Positions 1 through 8,665 are shown, counted from the stretch's first letter. The stretch: 36,924 nt of DNA from Ruegeria arenilitoris (GCF_013032445.1 NZ_WQCA01000023.1:1-36924), one strand, 5' to 3'. Made by a program: numbers and translations. Notes: generated by a model not told the origin, from the sequence alone.

Positions 1-55
1 AGGTTCACGGTCTCCGCGGCAAACTGAGACTGGTTCGAATTCGCCTGACAGCACC
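1..55 (+). mobile_element. Right end of an IS6-family insertion sequence (partial)
   Basis: These bases match the last 55 bases of the complete IS6-family element later in the window (31059-31113) with about four differences. They start just after the first base of the transposase stop codon and end in the same inverted repeat (reverse complement GGTGCTGTCAG). The rest of the element lies off the left edge. The transposase would read on the + strand. Homology stops abruptly at base 55, where a transaldolase-like coding sequence begins. Confidence 0.88.
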
Positions 56-144
56 CTTGGATTGGTGGTGACGCCATCCAATAATCCAAAATCTATCAGG
101 TCTTTGATGTCGTTTACTTCTGCAGTGTCCACGAAGAATTTCAT
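56..144 (-). pseudogene. Transaldolase / fructose-6-phosphate aldolase-like gene, truncated after about 30 codons by IS6
   Basis: Read leftwards from an ATG at 144-142, the frame gives MKFFVDTAEVNDIKDL followed by a segment ending LLDGVTTNP. This is the characteristic N-terminus of the small transaldolase / fructose-6-phosphate aldolase family, where a long TIM barrel normally follows. A purine-rich AGGGA lies just upstream of the ATG. After the Asn-Pro codons the sequence becomes the IS6 terminal repeat. The frame stays open through IS sequence to the window edge, but with unrelated residues, so the gene is broken. It is the last member of the frcBCAK operon, 93 bases beyond frcK, where a sugar-phosphate aldolase would suit sugar catabolism. 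The family call is good; the exact substrate is unknown. Confidence 0.8.
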
Positions 145-237
145 GAGCTTCCCTGATCGAATATGGGGTGGTTTTGGTCGCACCTGAACCCGCCTGGAGT
201 AGCTACTTTGACGGATGGGTGTATCCGAAGCACGGCC

Positions 238-909
238 TCAGAACGTGTAGCGCATCCCAAATTCGGTGTAGTTCTGGTTCAGTGTGAGATCCGCTTTCCT
301 GCTATCACGGATGACGTGTTCCGCGTTGGGCAGATCGTTCGTTTTTGCGCGTTGCAGTGCAGTCTGCGGGTCAAAGCCATGCTTGATCCAGCGATGCTGT
401 AGCCGGTTTTCGAGTTCCTCCAATGTGGGGCTGACAAAAACCGTTGCGGCGTAAACATCTGCCAACGTCCTCCACGGGTCGCTATTCATCAAAAGGTAGT
501 TCCCTTCCACAACCACAATTGGAGTTTCAGGGTGAACCGCAATCGCATTGGCGATGGCCAAGTCCATTTGGCGATCGAATTTAGGATGAAAGGACTCATG
601 CTGCGCGGATTGCAGCCCTCTGATTGCAGTGCAGAACCCAACTGCGTCGAAGGTTTCCGGCGCGCCTTTTCGGGACAGCAAGCCTCGCTTTTTCAGCACG
701 CGATTGTCCAGATGATAACCGTCCATGGGTACCAACGTGGCTAAAGGAACCGCAGAGCTTTGTTGCACGTTCAGCGATTGAACGACGGTTTCTGCCAAAG
801 TCGACTTTCCGGATGCAGGGGGGCCGGCGATTGCGACAATCGTCCGAACCCCAACCTGCCTCCGGGAGGAAATCAGGTCACAAACGCGCTTTGCATCGTG
901 ATCAATCAC
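238..909 (-). CDS. frcK: P-loop sugar kinase of the fructose transport operon (FrcK-like)
   Basis: A 223-residue protein of the uridine kinase/pantothenate kinase-like P-loop family. The Walker A motif GPPASGKST lies near residue 30, and a VVVEGNYLL strand typical of this family lies in the middle. In Sinorhizobium meliloti the equivalent protein, FrcK, is encoded with the FrcBCA fructose importer and is thought to act on the incoming sugar or modulate transport; its exact reaction is not firmly established. The start is a GTG whose last two bases overlap the TGA of frcA (GTGA), indicating translational coupling. It is the fourth gene of the minus-strand operon and is followed by the broken transaldolase gene. 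Length is normal for the family. Confidence 0.82.
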   Translation of the reverse strand: MIDHDAKRVCDLISSRRQVGVRTIVAIAGPPASGKSTLAETVVQSLNVQQSSAVPLATLVPMDGYHLDNRVLKKRGLLSRKGAPETFDAVGFCTAIRGLQSAQHESFHPKFDRQMDLAIANAIAVHPETPIVVVEGNYLLMNSDPWRTLADVYAATVFVSPTLEELENRLQHRWIKHGFDPQTALQRAKTNDLPNAEHVIRDSRKADLTLNQNYTEFGMRYTF

Positions 910-1688
910 GCGGCGTCCTCTTTTGGAGGTTCCTTGGCGCCGGTCATAAAAGCCACGGCGTCCGACATCGTATAGTCTTTGGGGTCAATCGTACAAAGAC
1001 GTTTGCCCAGCCGGTGCACATGGATGCGATCCGCGACTTCGAAGACATGCGGCATGTTGTGGCTGATCAGAATGATCGGAATACCACGCGCCCGCACGTC
1101 CTGGATCAGTTCAAGCACCTTGCGGCTTTCCTTCACACCCAAAGCAGCCGTCGGTTCGTCCATGATGATGAACTTAGTTGCAAAGGCCGCAGCACGGGCA
1201 ACGGCTACGCCTTGGCGCTGGCCGCCAGAGAGAGTTTCGACCGCCTGATTGATCGACTGTACAGTCATCAGCCCAAGCTCGGTCAGTTTTTCACGGGCGA
1301 ACTTCTCCATCGCGGGACGGTCAAGCTGACGCATGTATTTGCCCCTGAACCCTTGTTTGCGGATCTCGCGCCCCATGAACATGTTGTCGGCTATCGACAG
1401 GGCAGGGGACATGGCGAGCTGCTGATAAACAATCTCGATCCCCATGTTCCGGGCGTCGATCGGCGAGGTGAAATTGACCTTTTTGCCTTCGATCAGAATT
1501 TCGCCCTCGTCCGGGATCGTGGCGCCACAGATAGCCTTGACGATGGACGACTTTCCCGCGCCGTTATCTCCGATCACGGCAAGGATTTCTCCTTGCCGCA
1601 GTTCAAAGTCGGAATGGTCGATGGCGGTAACGTGGCCATAGCGCTTCACGAGCCCGCGACCTTGGACGACTGGAGTTGTGTCTGACAT
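906..1688 (-). CDS. frcA: Sugar ABC transporter ATP-binding protein (FrcA-like)
   Basis: A 260-residue single-domain ATPase of the CUT2 type of carbohydrate ABC importers. Walker A reads GDNGAGKSS near residue 40, the signature motif LSGGQRQ lies in the middle, and Walker B FIIMDEPTAA follows, with a downstream switch His in ILISHN. Unlike RbsA or XylG, which carry two fused ATPase domains, this protein has one, as in Frc-type systems, so it should act as a homodimer on the cytoplasmic face of the FrcC permease. The ATG overlaps the frcC stop by one base (TAATG), so the two are translationally coupled. A longer upstream reading in this frame overlaps frcC coding sequence and is not used. Confidence 0.9.
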   Translation of the reverse strand: MSDTTPVVQGRGLVKRYGHVTAIDHSDFELRQGEILAVIGDNGAGKSSIVKAICGATIPDEGEILIEGKKVNFTSPIDARNMGIEIVYQQLAMSPALSIADNMFMGREIRKQGFRGKYMRQLDRPAMEKFAREKLTELGLMTVQSINQAVETLSGGQRQGVAVARAAAFATKFIIMDEPTAALGVKESRKVLELIQDVRARGIPIILISHNMPHVFEVADRIHVHRLGKRLCTIDPKDYTMSDAVAFMTGAKEPPKEDAA

Positions 1689-2758
1689 TAGCCCGATACC
1701 TTTCTGATCCACTGGTCGACGGCGACCGCCGCGATGATGAGAAGTCCGATGAGCAGGAAGGTCCACTGCGCATCTGCGCCCAGCAGCCTCAGACCCAGAG
1801 TAAACACGCCGACGATCAAAGCTCCGAACAACGATCCCAGAATGGAGCCTCGCCCGCCGAACAACGAGATACCCCCAATCACAACAGCGGTAATGCTCTC
1901 AATATTGGCCAATTGGCCGGAGGTCGGCGAGACCGATCCGATGCGCCCGATCAAAGCCCAGCCCGCAAAGGCACAGATCAAACCGGACAGCATGTAAACG
2001 GACATCAGGGTTTTGTGGACGTTCACGCCGGAAAGTTCGGCAGCCTCAGGGTCGTCTCCGACTGCATAGACATGCCGGCCCCAAGCCGTGTGTTTTAGCG
2101 CGTAAGCCAGCACGAAAATTAGAACGAGCATAAACATCACGCCAACTGTGAAGGTCGCGCCGCCGATGCTGAATTTTGTGCCAAAGAATTGCAGGAACGG
2201 GGCGTTGGCCTCGATATCCTGACTGCGGATTGTTTCGTTTGCGGAGTACAGGAAGTTTGTCGCCAGTACGATCTGCCACATGCCGAGCGTGACAATAAAC
2301 GGCGGTAGCTTTACGCGACTGACCAGCCATCCATTGAGAGCGCCGATCAGGGTTCCCATTGCCAGCCCGCACATCACTGCAATGGGCACGGGGATGCCGT
2401 AGCGGAAGGTGAACTGACCCATAATGACGGATGAAAACACCATGATCGCACCGACGCTTAGGTCGATGCCGGCGGTCAGAATCACAAGGCTTTGTGCCGC
2501 GGCCACGATGCCCACGATCTGAACCTGTTGCAGGATCAGCGTCATCGCAAAGGGTGAGAAGAACTTTGAGCCCAGTAGCAGGCCAAAAATTACGATCGCG
2601 CCAACCAGAACGATCAATGGCACAAAGGATGGATTGACGTGGAGAAGATGCTGCAACTTCCCTAGAACACCACGCCGGTGATCTTCAAACTCCGCAACTG
2701 TTTCTGACGCGTTGGCGGCTGTTTCGAATTCCTGGGCGTTTTGGTTTGCTTCGGACAT
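1688..2758 (-). CDS. frcC: Sugar ABC transporter permease (FrcC-like)
   Basis: A 356-residue inner-membrane permease of the CUT2 (ribose/xylose/fructose) family. After a hydrophilic N-terminal tail of about 50 residues there are multiple hydrophobic segments. The family motifs ILTAGIDLSVGA and, near the C-terminus, GGISLFGGRGS are present; the latter helps couple to the ATPase. The ATG at 2758 follows an AAAAGGGGGAG ribosome site, which decides the start over longer upstream readings. It lies between frcB and frcA in the operon and presumably forms the membrane channel as a homodimer. Length is close to S. meliloti FrcC. Confidence 0.9.
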   Translation of the reverse strand: MSEANQNAQEFETAANASETVAEFEDHRRGVLGKLQHLLHVNPSFVPLIVLVGAIVIFGLLLGSKFFSPFAMTLILQQVQIVGIVAAAQSLVILTAGIDLSVGAIMVFSSVIMGQFTFRYGIPVPIAVMCGLAMGTLIGALNGWLVSRVKLPPFIVTLGMWQIVLATNFLYSANETIRSQDIEANAPFLQFFGTKFSIGGATFTVGVMFMLVLIFVLAYALKHTAWGRHVYAVGDDPEAAELSGVNVHKTLMSVYMLSGLICAFAGWALIGRIGSVSPTSGQLANIESITAVVIGGISLFGGRGSILGSLFGALIVGVFTLGLRLLGADAQWTFLLIGLLIIAAVAVDQWIRKVSG

Positions 2759-2838
2759 ATCTCCCCCTTTTCGTGGCTGGCATAGCGTCCACGAAATCAG
2801 TTTACAGGAAGTTTCGGTTTGCTGGTGAAAGGATTGAT

Positions 2839-2858
2839 GAGGCGCTGCGGCGCGCCTC
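2839..2858 (-). promoter_or_regulatory. Intercistronic hairpin between frcB and frcC
   Basis: A perfect 7-bp stem (GAGGCGC/GCGCCTC) with a 6-base loop lies in the 117-base gap between frcB and frcC. There is no T-run after it, so it is unlikely to be a full terminator. Hairpins here commonly stabilise the binding-protein message, giving more FrcB than permease; that role is inferred. Confidence 0.5.
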
Positions 2859-2875
2859 ACCCAATAGGGCTGTAC

Positions 2876-3895
2876 TTAGCCCCAGCAGAGATTCAGGCCT
2901 TCTGCGACCGACAGCGACTCAACCCCATCAACCGGCTGGTCGGTGATGAGCGCCACGCCCGTGTCATAGAAATCTTTGCCGGGTGTGTTTTCGGGCTTCA
3001 CGCCCTCTTCGGCCCATTTTTTTACGGCCTCAACACCAAGCGAGGCCATCAACAGCGGGTACTGCTGGCTTGTCGCCCCGATCACACCAGCTTCGACGTT
3101 TTGGACACCGGGACACCCGCCGTCGACCGAAACGATCAGTACGTCGTTTTCACGCCCGATAGATTTCAGCGCCTCATATGCGCCCGCAGCGGCCGGTTCG
3201 TTGATCGTGTGAACAACGTTGATGGATGGATCCTTTGCCAGAAGGTTTTCCATCGCGCGGCGCCCGCCTTCTTCGTTGCCGTCTGTCACGTCACTGCCGA
3301 CCAGACGCGCATCGGTTTCGTCGCCGATGACGTTCGGGTCCGCCAGGTCCACGCCGAACCCGTCGAGGAAACCCTGATTGCGCAGAACGTCCACTGTCGG
3401 CTGGCTTACGTTCAGATCCAGCGTCGCGATCTTGGCATCGGCTGCGGCGTCACCCATTTTGGCCTTTGCCCATTGACCGATCAGTAGCCCGGCCTTGTAG
3501 TTGTCCGTCGCAAATGTTGCGTCCGCCGAGTCAATCGGGCTAAGCGGCGTATCCAGCGCAATGACCAAAACCCCCGCATCCCGTGCCTGTTTGACTGCAG
3601 GAACGATCGAGCTGGTGTCGGATGCCGTCAACAGAATGCCTTTTGCGCCGTCGAGAATGCAGGTTTCAATGGCCTGAACCTGAGTTTCATGGTCGCCATC
3701 AACTTTACCGGCAAACGCTTTGAGCGTCATGCCAAGCTCTTCTGCCTTGGCAGTTGCGCCTTCCTTCATCTTTACAAAGAACGGGTTGGTGTCGGTCTTC
3801 GTGATCAGGCAGACGGTTTCCCCCGCCGCTTGAGCGGTTGCCGCAGCCATTGTGAGCGCGGTCGCAGATACGGCAATCTTGAATAGATTTTTCAT
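2876..3895 (-). CDS. frcB: Periplasmic sugar-binding protein of an ABC transporter (FrcB-like)
   Basis: A 339-residue periplasmic binding protein of the type I (ribose-binding-like, Peripla_BP_4) fold. A Sec signal peptide occupies roughly residues 1-22, ending ATAQA. The mature part contains CLITKTDTNPFFVKMKEGA and GILLTASDTSSIVP, matching the FrcB fructose/ribose/mannose-binding group. The ATG at 3895 has a strong GGGAGGA ribosome site seven or so bases upstream; an upstream in-frame extension has no signal peptide logic and is rejected. It is the first gene of the frcBCAK operon, transcribed from the region containing the large palindrome. Fructose is the likely ligand by family resemblance. 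Confidence 0.9.
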   Translation of the reverse strand: MKNLFKIAVSATALTMAAATAQAAGETVCLITKTDTNPFFVKMKEGATAKAEELGMTLKAFAGKVDGDHETQVQAIETCILDGAKGILLTASDTSSIVPAVKQARDAGVLVIALDTPLSPIDSADATFATDNYKAGLLIGQWAKAKMGDAAADAKIATLDLNVSQPTVDVLRNQGFLDGFGVDLADPNVIGDETDARLVGSDVTDGNEEGGRRAMENLLAKDPSINVVHTINEPAAAGAYEALKSIGRENDVLIVSVDGGCPGVQNVEAGVIGATSQQYPLLMASLGVEAVKKWAEEGVKPENTPGKDFYDTGVALITDQPVDGVESLSVAEGLNLCWG

Positions 3896-4004
3896 ATTGT
3901 CCTCCCAGAAAAATGTTGTTGCCCCGCGTGGCGTTCCTGCGGGACGCGCCTCCATCCTCCAATGAAGGTCGTATTCAAGAAACTGTGATTCTAGCCCTTC
4001 TGTC

Positions 4005-4033
4005 AATTAATAAATAAAGTTTATTTATTAATT
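4005..4033. promoter_or_regulatory. 29-bp perfect palindrome, candidate FrcR operator
   Basis: Two perfect 14-bp arms, AATTAATAAATAAA and its complement, flank a single G. The site sits between the divergent starts of frcB and frcR. ROK repressors such as NagC and Mlc bind AT-rich palindromes with TTATTT/AAATAA arms, and this one contains TTTATT/AATAAA in the right sense. It could control both transcripts, giving frcR autoregulation. Confidence 0.8.
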
Positions 4034-4069
4034 TGCGTCGCAATCTTTCCATAAGAAAACAAGGTGTTT

Positions 4070-5281
4070 ATGTTCAGGGTTATGGAGAAAGAGGCTCTCA
4101 ATATACTGACCGGAGGCGTAAGTCAAAGCGGCGTACGCGATCATAACGAACGCCTGATTTTGACAGTTTTACAACGACATGGACCCGCGGCAGGCGCGGA
4201 CGTCGCGCGTCTGACGGGCCTCTCTCCTCAGACCGTATCCATCATTTTGCGCAAGCTCGAAAAAGATGCGATTCTCAAGCGTGGAACGCCACTGCGCGGG
4301 AAAGTGGGAAAGCCATCAATCCCAATGGAGCTAAACCCGGAAGGCATCTTGTCGGTGGGTATGAAGATCGGCCGGCGCAGTGCTGACCTGCTTTTGATCG
4401 ACTTTACGGGCAAACCACGTCGCCAGCTCTCTACGACATATGACTATCCTCTGCCCGAGGCCGTTTTCGGGTTTCTGGAAACTGGTTTGGAAACGTTGCT
4501 GTCCCTTGAGCCTCACAGGCTACGCGACCGGGTTTGCGGCATTGGGATCGGGACTCCGTTCGAACTGTGGAAATGGCACGACCTGTCTGGGCTTGCCGCC
4601 GAGAAATTCAGGTCCTGGAAAAACGTGAATTTCTTTTCCGAGGTCGCCAAGTTCAGCGACCTGCCAGTTTTTGTGGTCAACGATGCGACGGCTGCCTGTC
4701 ACGCCGAGCATCTTTATGGGCGCGGGGCCGAATATCGCGACTATTTTTATTTCTTCATCGGGTCAATGATCGGCGGCGGGGTCGCGCTGAACGGCACCGT
4801 GTTTGAGGGCAACCAGGGAAATGCAGGTGCCTTGGGCGCGATGCGAACGACCGGGCCTTTAGGCGAAAGCCAACAACTGATCGATACTGCCTCTCTGTTC
4901 CTGCTCGAAGACAGGTTGATCGAAGCCGGTGTCGATCCCCAAATCCTCTGGAAGAAGCCACAGGATTGGAGCAGCATTTCACGATTTGTCGAGCCCTGGA
5001 TTGGGACCACGGCACAGGAACTTGCCAAGGCTGCCTTGTCTATTTGCGCGGTCATCGACTTTGAGGCGATTTTCATAGACGGTGCGTTCCCATCGGAAGT
5101 GCGGGAAGAGTTGGTTGCCCGGGTTCGTCGTTACCTCCTTAACCAAGACAAGCGCGGATTGATTCCTCCGGTCGTAGAAGCCGCAGCAGTTGGCGAAAAC
5201 GCCCGAGGCATTGGAGCGGCAAGCAGCCCGATCTTCCGCCAGTTTCTATTGAACACCAATGCGGGGCTTTCTGGGATGTAG
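4070..5281 (+). CDS. frcR: ROK-family transcriptional repressor of the fructose operon
   Basis: A protein of about 403 residues with an N-terminal MarR-like winged helix (about residues 25-90, including ADVARLTGLSPQTVSIILRK) followed by a ROK sugar-kinase-fold domain with IGIGTPFE and FFIGSMIGGGVALNG segments. ROK repressors release DNA when the pathway sugar or its phosphate binds. The Cys-rich zinc motif (CxCGxxGC) common in ROK proteins is not visible; the corresponding region reads GNAGALGAMRTTGPLGE, so this is a zinc-motif-less ROK regulator. It is divergent from frcB with the palindrome between. ATG 4070 was chosen for the AAGG five bases upstream; GTG 4064 or ATG 4082 are possible. Confidence 0.87.
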   Translation: MFRVMEKEALNILTGGVSQSGVRDHNERLILTVLQRHGPAAGADVARLTGLSPQTVSIILRKLEKDAILKRGTPLRGKVGKPSIPMELNPEGILSVGMKIGRRSADLLLIDFTGKPRRQLSTTYDYPLPEAVFGFLETGLETLLSLEPHRLRDRVCGIGIGTPFELWKWHDLSGLAAEKFRSWKNVNFFSEVAKFSDLPVFVVNDATAACHAEHLYGRGAEYRDYFYFFIGSMIGGGVALNGTVFEGNQGNAGALGAMRTTGPLGESQQLIDTASLFLLEDRLIEAGVDPQILWKKPQDWSSISRFVEPWIGTTAQELAKAALSICAVIDFEAIFIDGAFPSEVREELVARVRRYLLNQDKRGLIPPVVEAAAVGENARGIGAASSPIFRQFLLNTNAGLSGM

Positions 5282-5586
5282 CTTAAGCTCATAGGGGTCA
5301 AGTCCTAGTCAAAAAGGAACCGCTCCTACTCAACGTGGAGGCTTTAGAACGGTCGCTTTGACGCAGCTGCATACAGTATCCAATTTGGCACCAGAGGACC
5401 GTTAAGGGCCGAAATCCGCTTGTGGAATGTAAATAGTTGTTTCGGCATGTTCGTTCATTGCTTTGCGTTCTCAAACCATTCGGTCATTTTTGTTTGGCCT
5501 GAACATCCAAATGTCGGAGTAGAACTCTTGGGATGGACGGATAAAACCTACTGTGATCCTATGCTGTCGCAGTTCATGGGCATTCA
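5282..5586. other. Intergenic stretch without a supported gene
   Basis: This is a 305-base gap between frcR and dctB. A 63-codon open frame here lacks a ribosome site and family resemblance and runs into dctB in another frame. No clear hairpin with a T-run was found. It presumably holds the dctBD promoter, which I cannot locate with confidence. Confidence 0.5.
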
Positions 5587-7317
5587 ATGCGATCAATTTC
5601 GTATATTGTAGGTATTTTGGTAGCCATTGCCGCCAGCATTGGCCTTTATTTGGTTTCTTACCAGTACTTTGTTTCGGAGGAGCTTTCGAAAGCTCAGGGC
5701 CGGCTTTCTCTCTATCAAAGCTCGGTAAACAGCGAACTCGAACGATTTTCCCACCTCACATACGTGCTGTCACAGGATTCCTTTGTAATTGGAACAGCCG
5801 AAGGAGCCGGCACCGGCACTTTAAACCGACGCCTCGAGGATTTTGCAGACCAGGCGGGGCTGGATGCGATCTACCTGATGGACGAAGACGGGATCACGAT
5901 TTCAGCATCGAACTACCGCGACACTGGGAGCTTTGTTGGCCAAAACTACGCTTTCCGTCCGTATTTCCAAACTGCCGTTTCTGGTGAACAGGGCCGCTTT
6001 TATGCCATCGGGGCAACGACCGGTCTGCCGGGTTACTTCATTGCAAATGCGGTTCTCGACAACCGGGGATCTTCTACTGGTGTCATAGCGATTAAGATCG
6101 ATTTCTCTGATCTTCAGGTCAGTTGGAAAAACTCGGGCGAACAGGTATTTCTGGCCAATGAAGACGGTGTCGTTTTGCTTTCATCGAACTCGGATTGGCT
6201 GTACCGCGTCCTGACGCCATTGTCGGAACAGCAAAAAGAGAGGATCCGAAACGCCAGACAGTTTCCGGGACAAGATTTGGGTCCGTTGGATTGGGCTGAA
6301 TTGCCGGGGGATCAGGCCAGAATTGCGGGGACGAAACGCCTGCATCTTGCAGCTACGGATTTACCCCATGGCTGGTCGCTTCATTATTTTGCAAGTGACG
6401 ATCAGGCCGTTGCGCGCAGTTGGCTTGTAACAGCAGTTTTTGTCCTTTTGGCGGGGCTCGCATTTATCTTTTTCCAGATACAACGCGCAAGGCGGGTAAG
6501 CGCGGCCTTGGTGCGGTCCGAAGAGGAAGAAGCAAAGCTGCGCGAGGCAAATCAAAGGCTCGCCATCGAAATCGACGACCGCAAGACAGCCGAGCGGAGC
6601 CTCAAACGCACCCAAGGCGAGTTGGAGCGCGCAAGCCGACTGGCGGCTCTGGGGCAACTATCCGCGTCGGTCACGCATGAACTGGGCCAGCCCATCGCTG
6701 CGATGCGTAATCACCTAGTGGCAGAAGAGATCTCATCTTCCAGTGAGTCCAAGCTGCCGCAAAAAATCGGAAGCCTCGTGGACAGGATGGAAGGGATCAC
6801 GCGCCAATTGCGGTTTTTTGCACAGTCAGAGAGTGAAGCGTTCGACGACGTAGACTTATGCACTTCGGTTAACGCCGCGTTGGCTCTGGTTGCGCCAAAC
6901 ATCGAGCAGGGCAAGGTGAAAATTTCAATTGATGCGTCGACTGGCCCGGCCATTATCCGGGGCAGTGCCCTGCGGATCGAACAGGTCATCACTAATCTTT
7001 TGCGCAATGCCATAGATGCTACGGATGAAGCGGATGGGCCTGAAATCCATATCGCTGTCATGACATCTGATGATGAGGTCGTGTTGGAAATTCAAGACAA
7101 CGGTCACGGGTTGGGCGAGGCAACGCTGGCTGAGTTGCAAGAGCCATTTGTAACCACAAGAGAGAGCGGGAGAGGCATGGGCTTGGGACTGGCTATCTCC
7201 ACCAGCATTGTCAAAGATCACGACGGCACAATGACGGCCCGAAATCGTAATGGCGGCGGAACAATTTTCCGTGTCACCTTCCCGATTGCCCCAATTACGG
7301 AAGAAACGGACGAATGA
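5587..7317 (+). CDS. dctB: DctB-like sensor histidine kinase
   Basis: A 576-residue membrane histidine kinase. A transmembrane helix occupies about residues 5-28. A periplasmic sensor of the double-Cache/PAS-like type found in DctB follows to about residue 275, then a second transmembrane helix near 280-298, a coiled coil and the HisKA domain. The phosphoacceptor is His364 in ASVTHELGQPIAA, and the HATPase domain shows NLLRNAIDA, DNGHGL and GRGMGLGLAIS. Its gene overlaps dctD by four bases (ATGA) and precedes a TRAP transporter, so it probably senses the transported carboxylate. The signal input could be the solute itself or the DctP-bound form; the sequence does not decide this. Ribosome site at the chosen ATG is weak. 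Confidence 0.9.
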   Translation: MRSISYIVGILVAIAASIGLYLVSYQYFVSEELSKAQGRLSLYQSSVNSELERFSHLTYVLSQDSFVIGTAEGAGTGTLNRRLEDFADQAGLDAIYLMDEDGITISASNYRDTGSFVGQNYAFRPYFQTAVSGEQGRFYAIGATTGLPGYFIANAVLDNRGSSTGVIAIKIDFSDLQVSWKNSGEQVFLANEDGVVLLSSNSDWLYRVLTPLSEQQKERIRNARQFPGQDLGPLDWAELPGDQARIAGTKRLHLAATDLPHGWSLHYFASDDQAVARSWLVTAVFVLLAGLAFIFFQIQRARRVSAALVRSEEEEAKLREANQRLAIEIDDRKTAERSLKRTQGELERASRLAALGQLSASVTHELGQPIAAMRNHLVAEEISSSSESKLPQKIGSLVDRMEGITRQLRFFAQSESEAFDDVDLCTSVNAALALVAPNIEQGKVKISIDASTGPAIIRGSALRIEQVITNLLRNAIDATDEADGPEIHIAVMTSDDEVVLEIQDNGHGLGEATLAELQEPFVTTRESGRGMGLGLAISTSIVKDHDGTMTARNRNGGGTIFRVTFPIAPITEETDE

Positions 7318-8654
7318 CTCAGCAGCAACCCTTCAAAGTTCTGGTCGTTGATGATGACAAATCGATGCGACAATCTCTTATCGAGTTGCTCGAAGCCGCT
7401 GGATGGACTGTTAGCGCCCTGTCGCGCGCGACCCACGTGACTGAGTATCTGGCCAGCGCGTCGCCCGATGTCATTCTGTCCGATGTGCGTATGCCGGGTA
7501 TGTCGGGGCTTGAATTGCTGGCCAGTCTGGACAGGCGTGTAGCGCCTCCGGTGGTATTGATTTCGGCACATGGTGACATCCCGATGGCGGTTCAAGCCAT
7601 ACAGGAAGGGGCGTACGGGTTTATCGAGAAGCCATATGAACCACGGCGATTGCTGACGGTGCTGAGGCACGCGGCTGAACAAAACCGAATGCGGAAAAGC
7701 AATGCCCGCCTCAAAGACCGGCTGTTCAAACTGTCAGGCCTTGACCGCATCCTGCTGGGCCAAACAGGAGCCATTACAGACTTGCGACAAGAAGTACTTG
7801 ATCTTGCTGATACATCGGTTGCGGTTCTGTTGCAGGGGGATACCGGCACTGGGAAGGAGCTGGTTGCCCATGCTTTACATGATTTGGGCCGCTCGCCGGA
7901 CGCACCGTTTCTGGCGCTGAATTGCGCCGCATTGTCGGCCGATACGTTTGAAGCGGAAATGTTCGGCGTCGCGGGTGAATCCGACGGAAGGCTTGTGGCG
8001 GCATCGGGTGGGACCTTGTTTCTGGATGAAATCTGCTCGTGCCCACCAGCGGCGCAGGCCAAGCTACTGAGGGTCATCGAAGATCAGCAGGTGCTACCGG
8101 TGGGGGCTGTGTTGCCAGTGCCAGTAAGCTTCAGGGTCGTGTCAGCAACCAACGAGGACGTTGTATTGGCAGCCGAGGAAGGCCGCCTGCGTCAGGACCT
8201 TTTGTTTCGACTGAATACTGTTGTCCTGTCTTTACCTCCGCTACGTCAAAGACGGGATGATCTGGTTCTGTTGGCAACGCATTTCTTGAACGAATACGCG
8301 CAGGTTTATGAGATAGACGCGCCAGAACTCGATCAGGACGATTTGGCCGCTCTGCTTGCACATGACTGGCCCGGCAATGTGCGTGAATTGCGCCATGTCT
8401 GCGAACGGCGTATTTTGGCGGCCCGGCGTGGAGGAGGGTCGGTGGCGCAGGCCATCCAGAGCGATCAGCACTTCGACGAAGTGCCCGATACACTGCGCGA
8501 AGCGGTTGCTGCTTTTGAACGCGAGCTCGTCGGCAAAGCCATCAAAGTACATAAAGGCCGCATGGATGCCGCCGCCGAAGCGCTTGGGATTGGCCGCCGG
8601 ACGCTCAACGAAAAGATCGTCAAACTCGGCCTCGATAAAGAGGCACTGTTGTAG
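7314..8654 (+). CDS. dctD: NtrC-family response regulator lacking the GAFTGA sigma-54 loop (DctD-like)
   Basis: A 446-residue response regulator: receiver domain (about 7-120, phospho-acceptor Asp57 in ILSDVRMPG), AAA+ domain (about 140-375) and a C-terminal FIS-type helix-turn-helix ending RMDAAAEALGIGRRTLNEK. Walker A is G175-K181 (GDTGTGKE); Walker B is LFLDEI, with Asp238 and Glu239. Between Met216 and Gly232, where sigma-54 activators carry the L1 loop with GAFTGA, the sequence is only FGVAGESDGRLVAAS. The loop is deleted and no GAFTGA is present. Family knowledge says GAFTGA contacts sigma-54, so this protein probably activates or represses without sigma-54, as described for Rhodobacter capsulatus NtrC. 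It overlaps dctB and precedes dctPQM. Confidence 0.9.
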   Translation: MTQQQPFKVLVVDDDKSMRQSLIELLEAAGWTVSALSRATHVTEYLASASPDVILSDVRMPGMSGLELLASLDRRVAPPVVLISAHGDIPMAVQAIQEGAYGFIEKPYEPRRLLTVLRHAAEQNRMRKSNARLKDRLFKLSGLDRILLGQTGAITDLRQEVLDLADTSVAVLLQGDTGTGKELVAHALHDLGRSPDAPFLALNCAALSADTFEAEMFGVAGESDGRLVAASGGTLFLDEICSCPPAAQAKLLRVIEDQQVLPVGAVLPVPVSFRVVSATNEDVVLAAEEGRLRQDLLFRLNTVVLSLPPLRQRRDDLVLLATHFLNEYAQVYEIDAPELDQDDLAALLAHDWPGNVRELRHVCERRILAARRGGGSVAQAIQSDQHFDEVPDTLREAVAAFERELVGKAIKVHKGRMDAAAEALGIGRRTLNEKIVKLGLDKEALL

Positions 8655-8665
8655 CTGAGACCACT

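Noticed and set aside
624..1685. Long + strand open frame (353 codons) opposite frcA/frcK
   Set aside because: It is antisense to two well-conserved genes and its translation resembles no family; it is a high-GC shadow frame.
5420..5611. Small frame before dctB
   Set aside because: No ribosome site, overlaps the dctB start in another frame, and no recognisable sequence.
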